Assembly: GCF_003605365.2 (NCBI RefSeq)
Contig: NZ_QYTU02000020.1
Location: 1 to 64,000, forward strand
Reading direction: 5' to 3'
Source of the DNA: Siminovitchia fortis
GTDB lineage: Bacteria; Bacillota; Bacilli; Bacillales; Bacillaceae_C
DNA: 64,000 nucleotides
The stretch's first letter is position 1. Each line of letters starts with the position of its first letter. The translations under genes were made by a program, and so were the position numbers. Below the pieces are notes generated by a model. The model was not told where the DNA came from and did no database searches. It was given only the letters and a program-made list of their open reading frames with translations. Below are positions 58,499 through 64,000 of the stretch, piece after piece.

Positions 58499-59659
58499 AT
58501 GGCCTGGAAATGGGACAACGAATTAAATGAAGAATTATTTGAGATTCGAAAACATCTCCATCAATATCCGGAACTTTCATTTGAGGAACATCAAACCAGC
58601 CTCTATATTCAAGAAAGGCTGAAAAAATGGGGTATACCATATAAAGTTGTTTGTGACACGGGGATTGTTGTGGATATTACCGGAGAGGCCGGGGACGGTC
58701 CCAATATTTCTTTGAGGGCAGATATCGATGCCTTGCCGATAACAGAACAGAGCGGCCTTGAATTTGCTTCAAAAAACAAAGGGGTCATGCACGCATGTGG
58801 ACATGACGGTCATACGGCCATTCTGCTTGGAGCCGTCTATCATATTTGGAAATTTAGGGCATTATTAAAAGGAATGGTCAGGTGTATTTTTCAGCCGGGT
58901 GAAGAGGCATTGGGCGCAGCTGAGAAAATGATCGAAGCCGGAGTGCTTTCCCAGCCTGAAATCAACAATATGGCCGCGCTGCATTTATGGCCGAAGATTC
59001 CATTGGGCTCAATCGGGATTAAAATAGGACCGGTTACTGCAGCTTCCGATGATTTTAAAATTGAAGTGATAGGAAAGAGCGGGCATGCCGCAAGGCCGCA
59101 TGAAGGGACGGATGCCATTTCTATCGCTTCCGAAATTGTTGATTTCCTCGACTATTTTACAACTGAATGGAAAGATCCCGTAGATCCTCTTGTCATTCAT
59201 GTCGGCAAAATGCATGGCGGTACAGCAAAAAACGTGATAGCAGATCAGGTGATTTTAGAAGGGACAATCCGCTCAATCTCAAAGAATACGAGAGAAAAGC
59301 TTGAAAAAAAATTTCCGTTATTTGTTAAAAATATAGCGAGAGACTTTGGGGGAGAAGCGTTAGTTGATTATAGGCGGGGACTGCCTGCAATCGTAAATGA
59401 TTCGTCGACTACTGAAAAGGTGAACGAAGCAGCTAAAGCGGTCATCGGAGAGGAACATGTTACAGAGTTAAGCAATATCTCAATGGGATCCGACGACTTT
59501 GGCTTCTTTGCGGAAAAAGTACCGAGCTGCTATTTCCGTTTGGGGATCCGCGAAGAAAATGAAGAAACCTACGATTTGCATCATCCCAAATTCCGCTTTA
59601 ATGAACAAGTCATTCCAATCGGAGCAAAAATACTGACGCAATATGTGTTTGACAGATAA
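58499..59659 (+). CDS. M20D amidohydrolase (N-acyl-amino acid/hippurate hydrolase type)
   Basis: Start ATG 58499 is favoured: GGGAG lies 10 bases upstream, while ATG 58442 is inside the preceding terminator. 386 aa with the M20D pattern (IRKHLHQYPELSFEEHQTS; DIDALPITEQSGLEFASKNKGVMHACGHDGHTAILLGA, metal-binding CGHDGH; FQPGEEALGAAEKMIEAGV; GKSGHAARPHEGTDAI). It removes an acyl group from an N-acylated amino acid, possibly an N-acetylated lysine or aminovalerate intermediate, though nothing in the sequence proves this. Confidence 0.9.
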   Translation: MAWKWDNELNEELFEIRKHLHQYPELSFEEHQTSLYIQERLKKWGIPYKVVCDTGIVVDITGEAGDGPNISLRADIDALPITEQSGLEFASKNKGVMHACGHDGHTAILLGAVYHIWKFRALLKGMVRCIFQPGEEALGAAEKMIEAGVLSQPEINNMAALHLWPKIPLGSIGIKIGPVTAASDDFKIEVIGKSGHAARPHEGTDAISIASEIVDFLDYFTTEWKDPVDPLVIHVGKMHGGTAKNVIADQVILEGTIRSISKNTREKLEKKFPLFVKNIARDFGGEALVDYRRGLPAIVNDSSTTEKVNEAAKAVIGEEHVTELSNISMGSDDFGFFAEKVPSCYFRLGIREENEETYDLHHPKFRFNEQVIPIGAKILTQYVFDR

Positions 59660-59696
59660 CAAGTGACCGAAGCAAGCTTAAATTCGTCCGATTCCT

Positions 59697-59802
59697 TCCC
59701 GAACCAACCATGCAAAATGGAAACACGGTAGGTATAGGAGGTGAATGCCTCCCGAAGAACCGTTCAAATGGAAAAGACGGTAGGCATACGTGGGAAATGC
59801 TG
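59697..59802. repeat. 53-bp tandem repeat, two units
   Basis: Units start at 59697 and 59750 (TCCCGAAC/TCCCGAAG) and share AATGGAAA-ACGGTAGG. The TCCCGAAG, CCGTTCAAA and ACGGTA-GGCA blocks also occur in the array at 47713, so both belong to one repeat family. The 262-base gap between the amidohydrolase and the SMR pair otherwise holds only a TACGTAACGTA palindrome (59851-59861). Confidence 0.7.
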
Positions 59803-59921
59803 CTTCTGTCACTTGTATCATCGCACCGCCATGTCACTAATCTATCTTTGTACGTAACGTAACACAGGCGCGTCTTCTGTGATAATATATAATCAGGAGC
59901 AAATCATGAAAGGGGAAGAAA

Positions 59922-60257
59922 ATGGCCTGGACATATGTGCTTTGTGCGGCAATCGTAGAAGTGTTCTGGGTAATCGGTTTGCGGTACTCCGAGACATTGT
60001 GGGAGTGGCTTGGAACCATCGTTGCAATCATAATAAGTTTCTTTTGTATTATCAAGGCGTGTGAAAAATTGCCTTCAGGCACAGTGTATGCCGTATTTAC
60101 AGGCTCCGGTGCGGCCGTGATCGTCCTGATAGATTTTTTATTTTTCGGGGCTGATTTTTCTTTAACCAAAGTGTTTTTTATTGCTCTTATCATCGTGGGT
60201 GTAGTTGGAATCAAATTAACAACGGACAGTCAGGCTGAAAAGGCGGAGGGCGGATAA
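59922..60257 (+). CDS. SMR-family multidrug/guanidinium-type exporter subunit (YkkC-like)
   Basis: 111 aa, four membrane helices, with the conserved membrane Glu13 (AAIVEVFWVIGLRYSE) and LPSGTVYAVFTGSGAAVIVLIDFLFF. Strongly like B. subtilis YkkC. It needs a partner, encoded by the next gene one base after its stop. The pair exports small cations in exchange for protons. No ykkC-type guanidine riboswitch is visible upstream. Confidence 0.9.
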   Translation: MAWTYVLCAAIVEVFWVIGLRYSETLWEWLGTIVAIIISFFCIIKACEKLPSGTVYAVFTGSGAAVIVLIDFLFFGADFSLTKVFFIALIIVGVVGIKLTTDSQAEKAEGG

Positions 60258-60258
60258 A

Positions 60259-60573
60259 ATGGCTTGGTTATTCCTTGTGATTGCCAGTTTCGGAGAAATT
60301 TTTGGCGTTATGACAATTAATATCTACAATGAAAGAAAGTCGTTATTCTGGCTTCTTGCCATGATCATGACCTTCGGGCTGGGTTTTTATTTTTTATCAT
60401 TGGCCATGAGAGAGATACAGCTTGGGACGGCATACGCCATTTGGACGGGGCTCGGGGCCGCGGGAGCTGTTTTGATGGGCATTTTGTTTTTTAAAGAATC
60501 AGCCGGTTGGAAGCGCATGCTCTTTCTATCATTCATTATTGCAGGTGCCGTTGGACTGAAAATTATGGATTAA
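60259..60573 (+). CDS. SMR-family exporter subunit (YkkD-like)
   Basis: 104 aa, four helices, Glu13 (ASFGEIFGVMTINIYNE) and LGTAYAIWTGLGAAGAVLMGILFFKE. It matches YkkD and would form an asymmetric heterodimer with the upstream subunit in opposite membrane orientation. Only one base separates the two genes, and a nicotinamidase-like gene follows after 17 bases. Confidence 0.9.
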   Translation: MAWLFLVIASFGEIFGVMTINIYNERKSLFWLLAMIMTFGLGFYFLSLAMREIQLGTAYAIWTGLGAAGAVLMGILFFKESAGWKRMLFLSFIIAGAVGLKIMD

Positions 60574-60590
60574 TGGGAGGTATTAGCTTT

Positions 60591-61139
60591 ATGAAAAAAG
60601 CCTTGCTGAATGTTGATTATACATATGATTTTGTAGCGGAAGACGGAAAGCTCACCTGCGGGAAGCCTGGGCAGGATATTGAGCAGGCGATTGTCAGATT
60701 GACGAAACAATTTTTGGAAGATGGCGGCTTTGTCGTGTTTGCTGTAGACAAGCACATCGAGGGCGACAAGCTCCATCCGGAAACAAAGCTCTTTCCCCCG
60801 CATAACATAGAGGGGACATCGGGGCGCGATTTTTATGGGTCCCTGAAAGATTTATATGAGCGTCATAAAGATGATGCGAATGTACATTATATGGATAAAA
60901 CGAGGTACAGCGCTTTTGCAGGGACGGATCTGGAAATCAAATTGCGTGAACGGGGAATAGAAGAGGTGCATATATGCGGCGTCTGCACAGATATCTGTGT
61001 GCTGCACACTGCGGTGGATGCCTATAATAAGGGCTTTAAAATCGTGATTCATAGAGATGCGGTGGCAAGCTTTAATGAAGCGGGCCATGAATGGGCATTA
61101 TCCCATTTTGCAGACACGCTTGGTGCAGAGGTCGTTTAG
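60591..61139 (+). CDS. pncA: Isochorismatase-family nicotinamidase (PncA-like)
   Basis: Start ATG 60591 follows GGGAGG at 10 bases. 182 aa with the cysteine hydrolase triad: Asp9 (LLNVDYTYDF), Lys103 (MDKTRYSAF) and Cys136 (GVCTDICVLHTA), and metal-site His/Asp in AVDKHIEGDKLHPE. It converts nicotinamide to nicotinate. The next gene encodes nicotinate phosphoribosyltransferase, as in B. subtilis yueJ-yueK, which supports the role. Confidence 0.88.
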   Translation: MKKALLNVDYTYDFVAEDGKLTCGKPGQDIEQAIVRLTKQFLEDGGFVVFAVDKHIEGDKLHPETKLFPPHNIEGTSGRDFYGSLKDLYERHKDDANVHYMDKTRYSAFAGTDLEIKLRERGIEEVHICGVCTDICVLHTAVDAYNKGFKIVIHRDAVASFNEAGHEWALSHFADTLGAEVV

Positions 61140-61157
61140 TGGAGGAGTGGACAACAA

Positions 61158-62624
61158 ATGAAATATCATCATCCGGATGACAGCTTGATGCTTCATACCG
61201 ATTTATATCAAATCAACATGGCCAAAACATATTGGCAGGACGGAATACATGACCGAAAAACGGTGTTCGACTTGTATTTCAGGAAGCTTCCGTTCAAAAA
61301 CGGTTATGCTATATTTGCAGGGCTTGAAAAGGCCATCCATTATTTAAGCGGCTTCCGGTTCACGGACAGTGACCTTACATATTTGCGTGAGGAACTGGAA
61401 TATGACAACGGATTTATAGACTACTTGGCAAATATGCGATTTACCGGAACGGTCCGGTCGATGCGTGAAGGGGAAATTGTTTTCGGCAATGAGCCGATTA
61501 TGCAGATAGAAGCCCCGCTTGCCGAATCCCAGCTTATAGAAACAGCGCTATTGAACATAGTCAATTACCAGACTTTGATAGCGACGAAAGCATCCCGCAT
61601 CAGGGAGGTTGTCGGAGACGGAGCTGCACTTGAATTCGGTACAAGGCGGGCGCAGGAAATGGACGCTGCTTTATGGGGAACGCGCGCTGCCTATATCGGG
61701 GGCTTTGATGCAACGAGCAATGTCAGGGCGGGAAAACTGTTCGGAATGCCGGTTGCCGGGACACATGCCCATTCACTTGTGCAGGCTTATAAAGATGATT
61801 ACACGGCATTCAAGAAATATGCGGAAAGCCATTATAATTGCGTTTTTCTTGTCGATACATACGACACGCTCAGGTCCGGCGTGCCGGCTGCCATTAAGGT
61901 GGCGAAAGAGATGGGTGACCGGATCAATTTTGCAGGCATCAGGCTTGACAGCGGGGATATGGCTTTTTTATCCAAAGAGGCAAGAAAGATGCTGGATGAA
62001 GCAGGTTTCCATGACACGAAAATCGTGGCATCAAGCGATCTGGACGAGTACACCATTTTTCACCTGAAGGCACAGGGGGCAAAGATTGACTCCTGGGGTG
62101 TCGGAACAAAGCTGATTACAGCCTATGACCAGCCGGCCCTTGGAGCTGTATATAAAATTGTCGCCATTCAGGACGAACACGGCGAATGGCAGGATACGAT
62201 CAAGATTTCCGGAAATGCAGAAAAAGTTACAACGCCGGGCCGTAAAAAGGTTTACAGGATCATTAATAGGTTAAATCATAAATCAGAGGGTGACTATATA
62301 ACACTATGGGATGAAAACCCGGAGGAAGAAAAAAGACTGAAAATGTTTCACCCTGTCCATACATTCATCAGCAAGTTTGTTACGAATTTCGAAGCGAAAA
62401 ATCTTCTTCATGACATATTTGTGGACGGCGAATTGGTTTATAAGCTTCCCGAGCTCGAACAGATAAAAGCTTATACGTCTGAAAGCCTCAATGTTTTATG
62501 GGACGAATACCGGCGTATGCTTAATCCGGAAGAATATCCGGTCGACCTCAGCCAGAAGTGCTGGGATAATAAAATGAAAAATATAGAGGCGGTCAAAGAA
62601 AAGACCGATCAGTTGAAAAAGTAG
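61158..62624 (+). CDS. pncB: Nicotinate phosphoribosyltransferase
   Basis: 488 aa with the family landmarks: MLHTDLYQINMAKTYW at the N-terminus, EFGTRRAQEMDAALWGTRAAYIGGFDATSNV, GTHAHSLVQAYKDD, FAGIRLDSGDMAFLSK and SWGVGTKLITAYDQPALGAVYKI. It makes nicotinate mononucleotide from nicotinate and PRPP. The gene is 18 bases after the nicotinamidase-like gene and 30 bases before nadE, in an NAD salvage operon. Confidence 0.95.
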   Translation: MKYHHPDDSLMLHTDLYQINMAKTYWQDGIHDRKTVFDLYFRKLPFKNGYAIFAGLEKAIHYLSGFRFTDSDLTYLREELEYDNGFIDYLANMRFTGTVRSMREGEIVFGNEPIMQIEAPLAESQLIETALLNIVNYQTLIATKASRIREVVGDGAALEFGTRRAQEMDAALWGTRAAYIGGFDATSNVRAGKLFGMPVAGTHAHSLVQAYKDDYTAFKKYAESHYNCVFLVDTYDTLRSGVPAAIKVAKEMGDRINFAGIRLDSGDMAFLSKEARKMLDEAGFHDTKIVASSDLDEYTIFHLKAQGAKIDSWGVGTKLITAYDQPALGAVYKIVAIQDEHGEWQDTIKISGNAEKVTTPGRKKVYRIINRLNHKSEGDYITLWDENPEEEKRLKMFHPVHTFISKFVTNFEAKNLLHDIFVDGELVYKLPELEQIKAYTSESLNVLWDEYRRMLNPEEYPVDLSQKCWDNKMKNIEAVKEKTDQLKK

Positions 62625-62654
62625 ATATAGGCTCATGAAGGAGGAAATCCCATC

Positions 62655-63479
62655 ATGGATATGCAGCAGAAAATCATTGGCGCACTAAAAGTGAAGCCAA
62701 TGATCGATCCGAAGGAGGAAATCCGCATAAGCGTGGACTTTCTTAAGGAATATATGGAAGCGCACGATTTTTTTAACGGCTATGTGCTCGGCATCTCGGG
62801 CGGGCAGGACTCCACGCTTGTAGGCAGGCTTGCTCAAATGGCCGTCGATGAATTGAACGAGACACGCGGTACGAACAAATATAAGTTCATCGCAGTCAGA
62901 CTTCCGTACGGGATGCAAAGCGATGCGAAAGATGTGGATGATGCACTGGAATTCATCAAGCCTTCTGTCACTTATGAAGTGAATATCAAGCCGGCTGTTG
63001 ATGCCAGTGTGGCTTCCCTTGAAAAAGCGGGAGTCAAAATCTCTGATTTTACAAAAGGAAACGAAAAAGCCCGCGAACGGATGAAAGCACAGTACAGCAT
63101 TGCCGCCACGAACGGGTGCGTTGTATTGGGGACGGACCAGGCTGCTGAAGCCCTGACCGGTTTTTTCACCAAATACGGTGACGGTGCTTCCGATGCAGTG
63201 CCGATTTTCAGGCTAAACAAGAGACAGGGAAGAATGCTTCTGCAAGAACTTGGATGTCCGGAACATTTATATACAAAAGTTCCGACGGCAGACCTGGAGG
63301 AAGACCGCCCGATGCTCCCGGACGAAGTGGCTCTGGGTGTCACTTATGACGATATAGACGACTATCTGGAAGGAAAGCAGGTTTCGGAAACAGCAAAGAA
63401 TATAATCGAAGCTTTATACCGGAAATCGGAGCACAAGCGGCACTTGCCGGTAAACGTGTTCGACGATTTTTGGAAATGA
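62655..63479 (+). CDS. nadE: NH3-dependent NAD+ synthetase
   Basis: 274 aa, the usual size of the ammonia-dependent enzyme, with the PP-loop [16 protein letters not shown], the substrate region [29 protein letters not shown] and the C-terminal [15 protein letters not shown]. It amidates nicotinate adenine dinucleotide to NAD+. GGAGG precedes the ATG. It ends the salvage operon before a terminator. Confidence 0.96.
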   Translation: MDMQQKIIGALKVKPMIDPKEEIRISVDFLKEYMEAHDFFNGYVLGISGGQDSTLVGRLAQMAVDELNETRGTNKYKFIAVRLPYGMQSDAKDVDDALEFIKPSVTYEVNIKPAVDASVASLEKAGVKISDFTKGNEKARERMKAQYSIAATNGCVVLGTDQAAEALTGFFTKYGDGASDAVPIFRLNKRQGRMLLQELGCPEHLYTKVPTADLEEDRPMLPDEVALGVTYDDIDDYLEGKQVSETAKNIIEALYRKSEHKRHLPVNVFDDFWK

Positions 63480-63483
63480 AATT

Positions 63484-63524
63484 GAAAGTGAACAGGGATG
63501 GATGATTCTTGTTCACTTTCTCTT
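63484..63524 (+). terminator. Terminator after nadE
   Basis: GAAAGTGAAC (63484-63493) and GTTCACTTTC (63511-63520) form a 10-bp stem followed by TCTT. Confidence 0.75.
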
Positions 63525-63599
63525 GGCTATCTTGAATTGAAAAACAATTTCGATAGTTTCAGAGATTGAATGAGAAAATATGAGCGGCAGGTGAACAAT

Positions 63600-64000
63600 A
63601 TGACGGTCGAGATCACTCAGCAGCAGATCAAAAAAATTATCCAAAATATCGAAAAGGTCATGGTCGGAAAGAACGAAGTGTCCAGGCTTTGCCTAGTCGC
63701 CTTTTTGGCGGAAGGGCATGTGCTTCTTGAAGATGTCCCGGGCGTGGGGAAGACGATGATGGTCAAAGCCTTGTCCAGGTCTGTAAATGCCGAATTCAAG
63801 CGGATTCAATTCACTCCGGATCTTTTGCCATCGGATGTTGTCGGCGTCTCCATCTATAACCCTAAAGAAATGGAATTCACTTTCCGTCCCGGCCCTATTA
63901 TGGGAAATATCATATTAGCCGATGAAATTAACAGGACTTCTCCAAAGACCCAGTCTGCCCTGTTGGAGGCGATGGAAGAGCACAGCGTAACGATTGACGG
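63600..64000 (+). CDS. MoxR-family AAA ATPase (3' end outside window)
   Basis: ATG 63600 follows GGCAGGTG. The visible ~133 residues begin [19 protein letters not shown] and contain the MoxR/RavA Walker A ([18 protein letters not shown]), the [15 protein letters not shown] segment and Walker B ([23 protein letters not shown]). MoxR ATPases act as chaperones for von Willebrand-domain partners, often encoded just downstream. The frame runs off the right edge intact. Confidence 0.93.
   Translation, partial: MTVEITQQQIKKIIQNIEKVMVGKNEVSRLCLVAFLAEGHVLLEDVPGVGKTMMVKALSRSVNAEFKRIQFTPDLLPSDVVGVSIYNPKEMEFTFRPGPIMGNIILADEINRTSPKTQSALLEAMEEHSVTID

Noticed and set aside
59803-59921. ykkC guanidine riboswitch before the SMR pair
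   Set aside because: None of the conserved ykkC core sequence is present in the short upstream region.
1-64000. tRNA, rRNA, phage or intact insertion sequences
   Set aside because: No cloverleaf-like CCA-ended sequences, rRNA blocks, integrase or transposase reading frames were recognised.

Overview
The window reads as a chromosomal segment of a Bacillaceae bacterium (Bacillus and relatives). Evidence: strong AGGAGG-type ribosome binding sites, GTG/TTG starts, sigma-A promoters with Bacillus-like boxes, intrinsic terminators after most operons, RocR/NtrC-type sigma-54 activators, and proteins of clear Bacillus type (YkkCD-like SMR pair, YdbM-like dehydrogenase, PncB/NadE). Identity below genus level cannot be read from the sequence. 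No rRNA, tRNA, CRISPR array, phage or complete insertion sequence was seen.

Layout. 1-2.4 kb: partial methyltransferase, AraC regulator, HAD hydrolase. 2.6-12.1 kb: a two-component system whose kinase carries a periplasmic-binding-protein sensor, a sigma-54 response regulator, then a sigma-54 promoter driving an orphan TAXI lipoprotein, a PotABCD-like ABC importer and an SDR protein. 12.3-19.3 kb: a YraQ/ArsP-like permease, a TAXI-TRAP importer whose binding protein is circularly permuted, a membrane lipoprotein, and a DUF1646 cation transporter with a structured leader. 19.4-28.3 kb: an IclR remnant, then a sigma-54 activator gene with its own sigma-54 promoter, followed by PxpB/PxpC-like and HyuA/HyuB-like subunits. 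28.3-39.4 kb: aminotransferase, amino-acid permease, two YtcJ-type amidohydrolases, an SSS symporter, a carbamoylase-like M20 amidase and a third sigma-54 activator; two minus-strand transcription units have sigma-54 promoters with matching upstream palindromes. 39.4-42.6 kb: three copies of a ~155-bp repeat around a MerR regulator and a homoprotocatechuate-type dioxygenase, then a tiny Cys-rich protein gene behind a riboswitch-like leader. 42.6-47.2 kb: acyl-CoA-dehydrogenase-like protein divergent from a polar amino-acid ABC importer. 47.2-49.8 kb: repeats, ArgJ and a short N-acetylglutamate synthase. 50-59.7 kb: 5-aminovalerate/glutarate (lysine) catabolism: DavT/GabT, aldehyde dehydrogenase, APC permease, GntR regulator, L-2-hydroxyglutarate oxidase, DUF3870, glutarate 2-hydroxylase, M20 amidohydrolase. 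59.9-64 kb: SMR pair, nicotinamidase, PncB, NadE, and the start of a MoxR ATPase.

Most of the window handles uptake and breakdown of amino-acid-like and carboxylate compounds under sigma-54 or RNA-level control. The most interesting signals are: (1) three leaders (before the Cys-rich microprotein, davT/gabT and glaH) that appear to share one RNA architecture, with the closing-helix strand overlapping an intrinsic terminator in each, a candidate riboswitch class; (2) the circularly permuted TAXI binding protein; (3) phased 7-6-7 palindromes upstream of two sigma-54 promoters, which point to the regulon of the activator at 37953-39353.
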